Of a stretch of 64,000 nt of DNA, positions 32,923 to 40,494 are shown piece by piece. Location of the stretch: assembly GCF_026627255.1 (NCBI RefSeq), contig NZ_JAPNLM010000024.1, positions 1 to 64,000 of the forward strand, written 5' to 3'. A model generated the notes under the pieces. It saw nothing but the letters and a program-made list of their open reading frames with translations. It made no database searches and had not been told where the DNA came from. How positions within the stretch are numbered: position 1 is the first letter of the stretch; the number at the start of each line of letters is the position of its first letter. The stretch is from Streptomyces antarcticus. GTDB taxonomy: Bacteria; Actinomycetota; Actinomycetes; Streptomycetales; Streptomycetaceae. Position numbers and translations under genes: made by a program.

Positions 32923-34116
32923 ATGTCGTATGTAGAGGTACCCGGGGCGAAGGTTCCGATCCGGATGTGGACCGACCCCGCGTCGGTCGAGGACAGTGCG
33001 ATGCAGCAGCTCCGCAACGTCGCCACCCTCCCATGGATCAAGGGTCTCGCCGTCATGCCGGACGTCCACTACGGCAAGGGTGCGACGGTCGGTTCCGTCA
33101 TCGCGATGAAGGACGCGGTCTGCCCGGCGGCGGTGGGCGTGGACATCGGCTGCGGAATGTCGGCGGTCAAGACGTCCCTGACGGCGAACGACCTCCCGGG
33201 GGACCTGTCGGTCCTGCGGTCGAAGATCGAGCGGGTGATCCCGGTGGGGGCCGGCATGCACCGCGAGGCGGTGGACCCGGAGCGCCTTCACGGGTTCACG
33301 GACGCGGGGTTCGGCGACCTGTGGGAGCGGTTCGACTACATCGCGGACGCCGTGAAGTACCGGCGGGACCGGGCGATGCGGCAAATGGGGAGCCTCGGGA
33401 CCGGCAACCATTTTGTGGAAGTATGTGTAGATGTGTCCGGTTCTGTGTGGCTCATGCTGCACTCCGGATCGCGGAACATCGGCAACGAGCTGGCCGACTT
33501 CCACATCAACGTGGCGCGTGGGCTGTCCCACAACCAGGGACTCGTCGACCGGGACCTCGCGGTCTTCCTCGCGGCCACTCCGGAGATGGAGGCGTACCGC
33601 AACGACCTCTTCTGGGCGCAGGAGTACGCGAAGTTCAACCGGGCCGTGATGATGAGCCTCTTCAAGGAGGTCTTCCGGAAGGAGTTCCGGAAGGCGAAGG
33701 TGTCCTTCGGCCGGGAGATCAGCTGCCACCACAATTACGTGTCGGAAGAGCGCTACGACGGCATGGACCTGCTGGTCACCCGCAAGGGCGCGATCCGCGC
33801 CGGCAGCGGTGACTACGGGATCATCCCGGGCTCGATGGGCACGGGCTCGTACATCGTGAAGGGGCTCGGCAACGAGAAGTCCTTCAACTCGGCCTCGCAC
33901 GGGGCGGGCCGGAAGATGAGCCGGACGGCGGCGAAGAAGCGGTTCTCGGCGAAGGACCTGGTGGAACAGACCAAGGGCGTCGAGTGCCGCAAGGACTCGG
34001 GCGTCGTGGACGAGATCCCGGGAGCGTACAAGTCGATCGAGCAGGTCATCGACCAGCAGACCGACCTGGTGCAGGTCGTGGCGAAGTTGAAGCAGGTCAT
34101 CTGTATCAAGGGCTGA
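32923..34116 (+). CDS. rtcB: RNA-splicing ligase RtcB
   Basis: A 397-residue GTP- and Mn-dependent RNA ligase that joins 2',3'-cyclic phosphate or 3'-phosphate ends to 5'-OH ends. Metal-site residues are visible in MPDVHYGKGATVGSVIA, VGVDIGCGMSAVK (Cys), GTGNHFVE and LHSGSRNIG. HHNYV and the guanylylated His in NSASHGAGRKMSRTAAKKRF are also present. The length is that of short bacterial RtcB. No RtcA, archease or RNA-repair genes flank it. A possible role is in tRNA or rRNA repair after damage. ATG 32923 follows GAGGCG. Confidence 0.94.
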   Translation: MSYVEVPGAKVPIRMWTDPASVEDSAMQQLRNVATLPWIKGLAVMPDVHYGKGATVGSVIAMKDAVCPAAVGVDIGCGMSAVKTSLTANDLPGDLSVLRSKIERVIPVGAGMHREAVDPERLHGFTDAGFGDLWERFDYIADAVKYRRDRAMRQMGSLGTGNHFVEVCVDVSGSVWLMLHSGSRNIGNELADFHINVARGLSHNQGLVDRDLAVFLAATPEMEAYRNDLFWAQEYAKFNRAVMMSLFKEVFRKEFRKAKVSFGREISCHHNYVSEERYDGMDLLVTRKGAIRAGSGDYGIIPGSMGTGSYIVKGLGNEKSFNSASHGAGRKMSRTAAKKRFSAKDLVEQTKGVECRKDSGVVDEIPGAYKSIEQVIDQQTDLVQVVAKLKQVICIKG

Positions 34117-34134
34117 GCCCGTAGGCGAATGGTG

Positions 34135-34177
34135 AAACGGGGAGGCCCGGACCGGGACGGTCCGGGCCTCCCCGTTT
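34135..34177 (+). terminator. Terminator of rtcB
   Basis: AAACGGGGAGGCCCGGACC (34135-34153) pairs perfectly with its complement at 34159-34177 around GGGAC, a 19-base-pair stem. Confidence 0.9.
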
Positions 34178-34252
34178 CAGCGACAACTGGACTGTGTCGA
34201 CGGAGAGTTGGTCGGTACGGAAAGTGGGTGTCCGGGGATTGACGGACGGAGT

Positions 34253-34264
34253 TGGTCTAGACCA
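34253..34264. promoter_or_regulatory. DasR-responsive element (dre)
   Basis: TGGTCTAGACCA is a perfect palindrome and matches the core of the DasR consensus (ACTGGTCTAGACCACT) at all twelve positions; the flanks extend it to TTGGTCTAGACCAA. It sits immediately upstream of the deacetylase start, so bound DasR would block transcription initiation or early elongation. DasR is the GntR-type repressor of chitin/N-acetylglucosamine genes in Streptomyces. Confidence 0.82.
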
Positions 34265-34275
34265 AGGTGGGCCGC

Positions 34276-35007
34276 ATGGGGAGATCTCGCGTGCTTCTTG
34301 CCGCGCTCGCGTCGTTGTCGCTCGCCCTCGGGGCCGCCGGATCCGCTCAGGCCGGGGCCGGGGAGGGGGACGGTCCGGCCGCCGCCGCCGCCGAGGCCGG
34401 GGGCGGGCGGCCCGGGGTGGGGCTGCCGCCCGTCGTGTCGCACGTACCGACGCAGGAGAAGGTCGTGTTCATCACGATCGACGACGGCTGGAACCACGAC
34501 CCGGAGGCGGCCCGGATCCTGCTGGAACAGCGGGTGCCGGCGTCGTTGTTCCTGCTGCCGGGGGCTACCGCGTACGACACGGGGTACTTCACCACCCTCG
34601 CCGAGCAGGGGCGGGTGACCGTCGAGAACCACACCGTCAGCCACCCGGACCTGACCGCGCTCGACGCGGCCGGCAAAGACGCGGAGGTGTGCGGGGCGGG
34701 AGAGCAGCTGGAGGCGGCCTTCGGCAGGCAGCCGAAGCTGCTGCGGCCGCCGTACGGGGTCCTCAATGACGACGTGCGGCTCGCGGCCAAGGCGTGCGGG
34801 GTGCAGGCCGTGATCACCTGGACGCACGACTTCACGACCTGGAGCGGTACGCCGGCGACGCCGCGGCTCAAGAGCGGTGACATCGTGCTGCTGCACTTCA
34901 CACCGACGCTGGCCGCGGATCTGCGGCGGGCACTGGACGCGGCGAGGGCCGCCGGGCTGAAGCCGGCGGCCCTCATGCCGCACCTGAAGGCGGCCGGTCT
35001 GCTCTGA
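34276..35007 (+). CDS. Secreted polysaccharide deacetylase (NodB domain), DasR regulon
   Basis: A 243-residue exported carbohydrate esterase family 4 protein. The signal peptide is SRVLLAALASLSLALGAAGS, ending near AQA at about residue 25. NodB motif 1 is VFITIDDGWN with metal Asp, motif 2 is VENHTVSHPDL (H-x3-H), motif 3 is LLRPPYGV, and motif 5 is IVLLHFTPT. It should remove acetyl groups from N-acetylglucosamine in chito-oligomers or cell wall. ATG 34276 follows AAGGTGG; GTG 34267 in the same frame is possible. A DasR site overlaps the start region, supporting a chitin or cell-wall amino-sugar role. Confidence 0.88.
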   Translation: MGRSRVLLAALASLSLALGAAGSAQAGAGEGDGPAAAAAEAGGGRPGVGLPPVVSHVPTQEKVVFITIDDGWNHDPEAARILLEQRVPASLFLLPGATAYDTGYFTTLAEQGRVTVENHTVSHPDLTALDAAGKDAEVCGAGEQLEAAFGRQPKLLRPPYGVLNDDVRLAAKACGVQAVITWTHDFTTWSGTPATPRLKSGDIVLLHFTPTLAADLRRALDAARAAGLKPAALMPHLKAAGLL

Positions 35008-35058
35008 GCGCCGAGGAGGCCGTCGGGCCGGTGCGGGCGGGCCCGTACGGTCCGTGCC

Positions 35059-35826
35059 CTACAGGCCCAGGTCGCGGTGGACCTTCGTGTTCGACGCCTG
35101 GGCGCGGGGGCGCACCACCAGGAGGTCGATGTTGACGTGGCTGGGTCGGGTCACCGCCCAGGTGATGGTGTCGGCCACGTCGTCGGCGGAGAGCGGTGCG
35201 GCGACGCCCGCGTAGACCTTCTCCGCCTTCTCGGTGTCGCCGCGGAAGCGCGTGGTGGCGAACTCCTCGGTCTTGACCATGCCCGGGGCGATCTCGATGA
35301 CGCGTACGGGCTGGCCGACGATCTCCAGGCGGAGGGTCTCGGCGAGGACGCGGGCGCCGTTCTTGGCGGCGACGTAGCCGGCTCCGCCCTCGTACGTCGA
35401 GTGGCCGGCGGTGGAGGAGAGCACGACGACCGTGCCGTCGCCGGAGGCCGTGAGGGCGGGGAGCAGGGCCTGGGTGACGTGGAGGGTGCCGATGACGTTG
35501 ACCTCGTACATCGTGCGCCAGTCGGCGGGGTCGCCGGTGGCGACGGGCTCGGCTCCGATGGCGCCGCCGGCGTTGTTGACGAGTACGTCGCAGCGCTCCA
35601 GGGACGCGGCGAAGGCGTCGACGGCGGCGCGGTCGGTGACGTCGAGGGCGTGGGCCGCGGCGGAGTGGCCTGCCGCGGTGATCTCGGCGGCGAGGGCCTC
35701 GATGCGGTCCTTGCGACGGGCGGTGAGGACGACGTGGTAGCCGGCTACGGCGAGTTGCCGGGCGGTGGCCGCGCCGATGCCGCTGCTCGCGCCGGTGACT
35801 ACGGCGGTTCGGGTGGCCGTGCTCAT
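35059..35826 (-). CDS. SDR family NAD(P)-dependent oxidoreductase
   Basis: A 255-residue classical short-chain dehydrogenase. The cofactor motif is VVTGASSGIGAATARQL (TGxxxGxG), Arg in TARRKDR suggests NADPH, LVNNAGG is near 85, the catalytic Ser is in VVVLSSTAGHS, and the catalytic Tyr and Lys are in GYVAAKNGA near 153-157. The closest annotated relatives would be serine/3-hydroxy acid (YdfG-like) dehydrogenases. It is convergent with the deacetylase gene. Four 8-base repeats lie just upstream of its start. Confidence 0.9.
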   Translation of the reverse strand: MSTATRTAVVTGASSGIGAATARQLAVAGYHVVLTARRKDRIEALAAEITAAGHSAAAHALDVTDRAAVDAFAASLERCDVLVNNAGGAIGAEPVATGDPADWRTMYEVNVIGTLHVTQALLPALTASGDGTVVVLSSTAGHSTYEGGAGYVAAKNGARVLAETLRLEIVGQPVRVIEIAPGMVKTEEFATTRFRGDTEKAEKVYAGVAAPLSADDVADTITWAVTRPSHVNIDLLVVRPRAQASNTKVHRDLGL

Positions 35827-35862
35827 GTGCGGGCTCCTCGCTGGTGCTCGGGCGGTCGTTCC

Positions 35863-35894
35863 GTCATTCGGTGATTCGGTGATTCGGTCATCCG
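35863..35894. repeat. Four tandem 8-base repeats
   Basis: Units GTCATTCG, GTGATTCG, GTGATTCG and GTCATCCG follow one another without gaps, in the spacer between the SDR start and the YnfA gene end. Confidence 0.85.
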
Positions 35895-35935
35895 TACGGG
35901 CGGTTCCCCGCCAGCATAGGCGCGGGCGGGGTCGC

Positions 35936-36271
35936 TCACCGGCCGCGCGGGGCGTACATGATCAAGGCCATGCCGGCCAGGCAGACGAGGGCTCCGGCGA
36001 TGTCCCAGCGGTCGGGGCGGTAGCCGTCGGCGACAGCGCCCCAGACCAGGGAGCCGGCGACGAAGACGCCGCCGTAGGCGGCGAGGACGCGGGCGAAGTC
36101 GCCCTGGGGCTGGAGGGTGGCGACGAAGCCGTAGAGGCCGAGGGCGATGACTCCGGCGCCGATCCAGGCCCAGCCCTTGTGTTCGCGTACGCCCTGCCAG
36201 ACGAGCCAGGCGCCGCCGATCTCCAGGAGGGCGGCGAGGGCGAAGAGGGAGGCGGAGCGGGCGATGAGCAT
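35936..36271 (-). CDS. YnfA/UPF0060 family membrane protein
   Basis: A 111-residue protein with four membrane helices, beginning MLIARSASLFALAALLEIGG and containing the family blocks GGAWLVWQGVREHKGW, LYGFVATLQPQGDFARVLAA and YGGVFVAGSLVWG. YnfA proteins resemble small multidrug resistance exporters and act as dimers; in enterobacteria one copy contributes to dye efflux. Substrates here are unknown. It lies upstream of the SDR gene on the same strand, with about 110 bases between. Confidence 0.9.
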   Translation of the reverse strand: MLIARSASLFALAALLEIGGAWLVWQGVREHKGWAWIGAGVIALGLYGFVATLQPQGDFARVLAAYGGVFVAGSLVWGAVADGYRPDRWDIAGALVCLAGMALIMYAPRGR

Positions 36272-36408
36272 GGCTCAAAGGTAGGCGGGGGGCCGGGGGC
36301 CGGGCGCCGCGGTGCCGGGGTGCCGGGGCGTGGGCAGATGGGGGTGGGCGCGCCCTCGTTCGTGTGATGGTCCGACCGGGCGGGGCGGGTGCTGGCTAGC
36401 CTCCGCGC

Positions 36409-36897
36409 GTGGAGGTGATGGCGGTGCGCCGTGGTGCCGTACGGAGTGTGGTGGTGGCCGGGTTGCTGACGCTCGGCGTGAGTGTGCCGGCGGGAGCCCA
36501 TGCGTGGGCGGGGCCGGAGGCCGACGTGGCGTATCACGGGCGGGTCGCCCTGTCCCAGGGGAAGCTGCGGATCTGGCTGGTCCCGGAGAACGACGGTCCG
36601 GCGGCGCTGGCGAACACGACGGTCCGGGTGCGGCTGTCGGCGGACCTCGCGGACCGGCAGGAACTGGCGGGGGGCTGTGCGCGGGCGGGGCTGCGCGAGG
36701 TGGTGTGCGAGACGGGGCCGCTGCCGCTGCACGGACGCGGGCGGCACATCGGGCTGGAGCTGGGGCTGCGGGAGCCGGCGGCGGAGGTGGTGGTGCGGGT
36801 CGACACATGGTGGAACGGCGGGGCGACGGACCGGAACCACCTGAACAACGAGCACATGGTGCTGGCGCTCGACACGGGTGATGCCTACGCCTTCTGA
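36409..36897 (+). CDS. Secreted protein of unknown function
   Basis: A 162-residue exported protein with an N-terminal signal peptide (RSVVVAGLLTLGVSVPAGAH, cleavage near AHA about residue 32). The mature part looks beta-rich (VAYHGRVALSQGKLRIWLVP, TTVRVRLSADLAD, EVVVRVDTWWNGGATDRNHL) and has one Cys pair (GGCARAGLREVVCE). The pattern suggests an immunoglobulin-like or DUF11-type surface fold. I do not recognise a named family. GTG 36409 follows a GTG-free purine-poor stretch, so the start is only probable. The last 13 bases overlap the convergent monooxygenase gene. Confidence 0.72.
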   Translation: MEVMAVRRGAVRSVVVAGLLTLGVSVPAGAHAWAGPEADVAYHGRVALSQGKLRIWLVPENDGPAALANTTVRVRLSADLADRQELAGGCARAGLREVVCETGPLPLHGRGRHIGLELGLREPAAEVVVRVDTWWNGGATDRNHLNNEHMVLALDTGDAYAF

Positions 36898-38450
36898 GGG
36901 CCGGGGCCGGGGCCGGGGCCGGTACCGGGGCCGCGGGGCTCGGCGGCCCCGGGCAGGAGCCAGGAGGCCACGGCCGCCGCCAGCTCGGGGGTGGTGGCGC
37001 GGGGTGCGCTCCAGGCGACGTACCCGTCGGGGCGTACGAGGACGCAGTCGGTACGGGGCCGGTCCGCGGGCCAGTGCAGGTGGGTGAGCGGGGTGCCGGG
37101 CGGGGTGGCCGGGCCGGGCGGGGTGATCAGTACGAAGCCGCCGGTGCGCAGGGCGGCGTAGAGCCGGTGCCCGTCCGCGAGGGCGAGGTCGGGGGCGCGG
37201 CGGCCGGCGGGGCGGCGGGTGCCGGACGGGGGCGGGTAGGAGAGGCCGACGCCGGAGATCACGCCGAGTGCGCGGTCCAGAAGGGCGTCGGGGCGGGGGA
37301 GGTGGGGGAGGACTGCGGCGAGGACGCCGCCGGCGCGGCGGGCGGGGCCGGAGGCCGTGACGGTGCGGACGAGGGCGCCGCTGACGCGCAGGACGAGGCG
37401 GCCGACGGGGTGGCGTTCGCGGTGGTAGCTGTCGAGGAGCGCTTCGGGGTCGGGGGACCGGCCGAGGAGGGCGGCGGCGAGCTTCCAGGAGAGGTTGGCG
37501 GCGTCCTGGAGGCCCGTGTTCATGCCGAGGCCGCCGGCGGGGGAGTGGACGTGGGCGGCGTCACCGGCGAGGAAGACGCGGCCGCAGCGGTAGTGGGGGA
37601 CCTGGCGTTCGTCGCTGTGGAAGCGGGAGATCCAGCGGGGGGCGTGCATGCCGTGGTCGGTGCCGAGGGCGGTGCGGGCGATGGAGCGGAGCTCGTCGAG
37701 GCCGACGGGGTCCGTGTCGGCGGCGCGGCCGTCGCGGTGCCAGCCGATGACGCGGTACCAGCCGTCGCCGAAGGGGACGACGAAGGCGAAGGCTTCGGCG
37801 TTGCCGTTGGCGGCGAGGAGGTCCGCGGGCGGGTCGGTCAGGCGGACGTCGGCGAGGACCATGGAGCGGACGACGGCTTCGGCGCCGGGGAAGGGCAGGC
37901 CGAGGGCTTGGCGGACGGTGGAACGGACTCCGTCGGCGCCGACCGCATGGCGGGCGTGGAGGGTGGAGGGGGTGGTGAGGGCGGAGGGGGTGGTGTGGGC
38001 GGGGGTGTTGGGGCTGGTGGTGCGGAGGTCGAGGGTGACGCTGTCCCGGTCCTGGTGGAGGCCGACGAGTTCGCAGTCATATCGGATGTCCACACCTGTG
38101 GACAACGCACGACGCTCCAGCAGTTTCTCTGTCTCATATTGAGGGGTGATGAGGACGAACGGATAGCGGCTGCGAAGCCGTTGGAGGGAGAGAATCATGC
38201 CTTCGAAGGGGCGTACGCGGTCGATCCGGCGGCCGGTGGAGACGAGCTCGTCGGCGAGGCCGCGGGCATCGAGCAGTTCGAGGGTGCGCGCGTGCACGGC
38301 GAACGCACGGGTGAGGTTGGCGGCGGTGCGGGGGCGGCGTTCGACGAGGGTGACGGCGAGCCCGGCGGCGGCGAGGTCTCCGGCGAGGAGCAGCCCCGTG
38401 GGGCCGGCGCCGACCACGACGACATCGAGCAGTTCCGCTGGATCGGTCAT
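36885..38450 (-). CDS. FAD-dependent aromatic monooxygenase (PHBH/UbiH-like)
   Basis: A 521-residue group A flavoprotein hydroxylase. The FAD motif is DVVVVGAGPTGLLLAGDLA near residue 10, a GADGVRSTVRQALG (DG) motif is near 185, and GRVFLAGDAAHVHSPAGGLG (GD motif) is near 300. A C-terminal thioredoxin-like domain (about 400-490) ends in a Gly-Pro repeat tail. These enzymes hydroxylate phenols or polyketide intermediates using NAD(P)H and oxygen. Similar proteins are found in polyketide clusters (RdmE/PgaE type), but no biosynthetic genes are adjacent here. ATG 38450 has GGAG four bases upstream. Confidence 0.9.
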   Translation of the reverse strand: MTDPAELLDVVVVGAGPTGLLLAGDLAAAGLAVTLVERRPRTAANLTRAFAVHARTLELLDARGLADELVSTGRRIDRVRPFEGMILSLQRLRSRYPFVLITPQYETEKLLERRALSTGVDIRYDCELVGLHQDRDSVTLDLRTTSPNTPAHTTPSALTTPSTLHARHAVGADGVRSTVRQALGLPFPGAEAVVRSMVLADVRLTDPPADLLAANGNAEAFAFVVPFGDGWYRVIGWHRDGRAADTDPVGLDELRSIARTALGTDHGMHAPRWISRFHSDERQVPHYRCGRVFLAGDAAHVHSPAGGLGMNTGLQDAANLSWKLAAALLGRSPDPEALLDSYHRERHPVGRLVLRVSGALVRTVTASGPARRAGGVLAAVLPHLPRPDALLDRALGVISGVGLSYPPPSGTRRPAGRRAPDLALADGHRLYAALRTGGFVLITPPGPATPPGTPLTHLHWPADRPRTDCVLVRPDGYVAWSAPRATTPELAAAVASWLLPGAAEPRGPGTGPGPGPGPQKA

Positions 38451-38815
38451 GCTCCGGCAGTCTGCCAGCCGGGGGCCTCCGGAGCGCGGAGCCAGGCCCG
38501 TGCCCGTGCCGGGTCGGGTGGCGCCGGGTGTGACGTTGACAGCACTAGGTGGCGGGTGAGAGAGGTAGTTGGCGAGACTCGTTTCGGTTTCCCGGGTCGG
38601 ATGGGCCCCTGCGCCGGGGCACGCGCTGGGATCTTTCGGAGACGGCTCCAGCATCTCGTGTCGGATGGGCGGCGACGGCTCCCGGATGCTCGCAGCGCGG
38701 GATGAGATGGGCGCGCGGGTGGTGCCGGGCAGGCCGGGCCGGCTCAGGCTGTGCCGGGCAGGCCGGGCCGGGTCAGGCCGGGCTGGGTTAGGCCGTGCCG
38801 GTCACGCCAGGTCGG
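38451..38815. other. Gene-free GC-rich spacer with repeats
   Basis: 365 bases between the starts/ends of two minus-strand genes. It contains the upstream region of the monooxygenase gene, a less GC-rich patch near 38520-38600, and a 29-base tandem repeat near its right end. I see no convincing ORF. Confidence 0.6.
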
Positions 38816-38826
38816 TCAGGCCGGGC
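38722..38826. repeat. 29-base tandem repeat with degenerate third copy
   Basis: Two copies of a 29-base unit starting GTGCCGGGCAGGCCGGGCCG (38722-38750 and 38751-38779) differ at two positions or so, and a degenerate third copy continues to about 38826, running into the stop codon of the Mut7-C gene. Confidence 0.8.
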
Positions 38827-39544
38827 CGAATTCGACGAGTGCTTCGTCGACGATGCGTTCCAGGCGGGCGTGGTGCGCGCCGCGCCAGTAGACGCGCTCG
38901 CAGTCCGCGCACTGGGCGAAGACGTCGTAGGAGCGCTGGGTGCCGTCTTCCAGGCGCTCGCCGACGCTGTCCTTGTCGGCATCGCGGAGCGTGCCGTTGC
39001 AGGCGGTGCAGCGGGTCCAGGGCGCGAGCGCGGGGGCGAAGCGGCCGAGGATGTCGCGCAGTTGCTCGTCGGGGTTGTCGCTGTAGACGTAGGCACCGGC
39101 GAAGATCTCGCGGCGGCGCAGCAGTCCGCGGTCGCGGGAGAGCAGGACGCGCTGTTCTGCGGCGGAGCGGGTGGCGAGGGCGGGGTCGCCGATGTCCTCG
39201 TTCTCGTACGCGGCGTCGACGCCGAGGAGGCGTAGGCGGCGGGCGAGGGTGCCGAGGTGGACGTCGAGGAGGAAGCGGAGGGGGGCGCCGGGGACGTTCT
39301 GGGGGCGGTCCACCGCGAACACCTCGACGGACTGGCCGTCTTGGGGGACGTAGGAGACGGGCACCTCGTGTCCGTCGACGAGGAGCCGGCCGACTTCGGT
39401 GAGCGGGACGCCGGCCGATTCGACGACGTGACCGAGGCTGGAGGCGCCGTCGGTCGTGGTCGGCACCCGTTCCGCACGCCGGCTGGGCGGGGCGAAGAGG
39501 CGCAGTTCAGGGGCGAGGGTGAGCTGAATGCCGGGTCCGTTCAC
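38816..39544 (-). CDS. Mut7-C family PIN-like RNase with ubiquitin-like N domain
   Basis: A 242-residue protein with two domains. Residues 10-85 form a Mut7-C ubiquitin-like fold (LRLFAPPSRRAERVP, VGRLLVDGHEVPVSYVPQDG). Residues 90-235 form the Mut7-C RNase domain with the PIN-like acidic residues (FLLDVHLGTLARRLRLLGVD, YENEDIGDPAL, LLSRDRGLLRR). A zinc ribbon follows (CTACNG ... CADCERVYWRGAH). Related to the C-terminal domain of animal Mut-7 exonuclease, it is presumed to be a metal-dependent RNase; its bacterial role is unknown. Its 3' end is embedded in a tandem repeat. Confidence 0.88.
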   Translation of the reverse strand: MNGPGIQLTLAPELRLFAPPSRRAERVPTTTDGASSLGHVVESAGVPLTEVGRLLVDGHEVPVSYVPQDGQSVEVFAVDRPQNVPGAPLRFLLDVHLGTLARRLRLLGVDAAYENEDIGDPALATRSAAEQRVLLSRDRGLLRRREIFAGAYVYSDNPDEQLRDILGRFAPALAPWTRCTACNGTLRDADKDSVGERLEDGTQRSYDVFAQCADCERVYWRGAHHARLERIVDEALVEFGPA

Positions 39545-39661
39545 CCGGTCAGCATGCCACTGCCGGAGGGTGGTCGCGGCCGAATTACGCGCGGTTGCGC
39601 GGGCCGGGCCTCTGCCCGCCGGCCCGTTCTCCGGCGGCTGGCGCCGCCTTGGCGGGCTGCC

Positions 39662-40186
39662 CTAGCTCAGGGGGTAGCGCCAGTTCTGGCTGGGGTGGGG
39701 GACGCCGGGCGGGTACTCGAAGTCGACTTCGCCGAGGCAGGTGAAGCCCGCCCGGCGGCACACCGCGTTGGACGCCGGGTGGTCCGTGCCGGGGAAGGCG
39801 TGGACGGCGGACCGGGTGCCGTGGGTGCGGGCGTAGGCCAGGAGTTCCGCCAAGGCGGCCACGGCCAGCCCGCGCCCCTGGTACTCCGGCAGCACGCCCC
39901 AGCCGGCCTCGTACACCGGCTCGCCCCGCCACTCCCGCTCCCAGAAGCCGACCGAGCCGACCGGTTCCGCGGTGTCCGCGAGGGCGACCCGGAACATCCG
40001 CCCGGCCGCGGGCTCCCGGGCGCTGAGTGCCTCGTACCGCTGCTGGCGGCCGGCGAGCTTCTCCTCGCTCTCCGGCCCGCCGAGGAACCGCGTCATCTCG
40101 GCCGAGTTCTTGCGCAGCAGCAGCGGGAAGTCCTCCGGGGCCCAGGCGGTCAGCCGGACCTGGACGGGGTTCCCTCTTCGCGTCAT
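39662..40186 (-). CDS. GNAT family N-acetyltransferase
   Basis: A 174-residue GCN5-related acetyltransferase of the RimJ/RimL-like group. The acetyl-CoA motif A is GWGVLPEYQGRGLAVAALAE near 95-115 (QGRGLA pyrophosphate loop), followed by a motif B region, SNAVCRRAGFTCLGEVDFEY, typical of acetyltransferase_3. The substrate is unknown. ATG 40186 begins MTRRGNPVQVRLTAW. It stands alone between a GC-rich hairpin region and a 12-base repeat tract. Confidence 0.88.
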   Translation of the reverse strand: MTRRGNPVQVRLTAWAPEDFPLLLRKNSAEMTRFLGGPESEEKLAGRQQRYEALSAREPAAGRMFRVALADTAEPVGSVGFWEREWRGEPVYEAGWGVLPEYQGRGLAVAALAELLAYARTHGTRSAVHAFPGTDHPASNAVCRRAGFTCLGEVDFEYPPGVPHPSQNWRYPLS

Positions 40187-40494
40187 GCGGCGAGGCTACG
40201 TCCGGGGACCGCGCCCCCGCGCCCGGTTATCCGCCCGGCCCCGTGCCCGGTCCGGCGTCCGGTCCCGCGCCCGGTCCCGTGCCCGGCCCCGTGCCCGGTC
40301 CCGTGCGCGGTCCCGCCACCGGCCCGCCCCCGCACCCCGCCCCCCCGTCGCCTGGGGCAGGGGGTGGCGCCGGACGTGAGGGAGGGAGGGGCTCGGCGGG
40401 CGGAGCCCGCGCCGCCTGGCGCACCCGAGGGGCGCGGAGCGGGGGCTCGGCCGGCCGAGCGGGGTGCGCGCAGCGGAAAACGGCGGTCGGGCGG
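40187..40494. other. Gene-free spacer dominated by GC-rich repeats
   Basis: About 308 bases upstream of the acetyltransferase. The left third is a tandem repeat tract. The rest is GC-rich, with several short inverted repeats such as GGCGGGCGGAGCCCGC, and no convincing ORF or promoter could be read by eye. Confidence 0.6.
40227..40320. repeat. 12-base tandem repeats (CCCGGTCCCGTG-like)
   Basis: About seven degenerate copies of a 12-base unit of the form CCCGGTCCCGTG. In one frame they would encode Pro-Gly-Pro-Val repeats, but no ORF with start and ribosome site contains them. Confidence 0.75.

Noticed and set aside
35863..35894. Four 8-base repeats considered as a CRISPR or operator array
   Set aside because: No spacers, only four short units without gaps; too small for CRISPR, and no regulator site known to me has this form.
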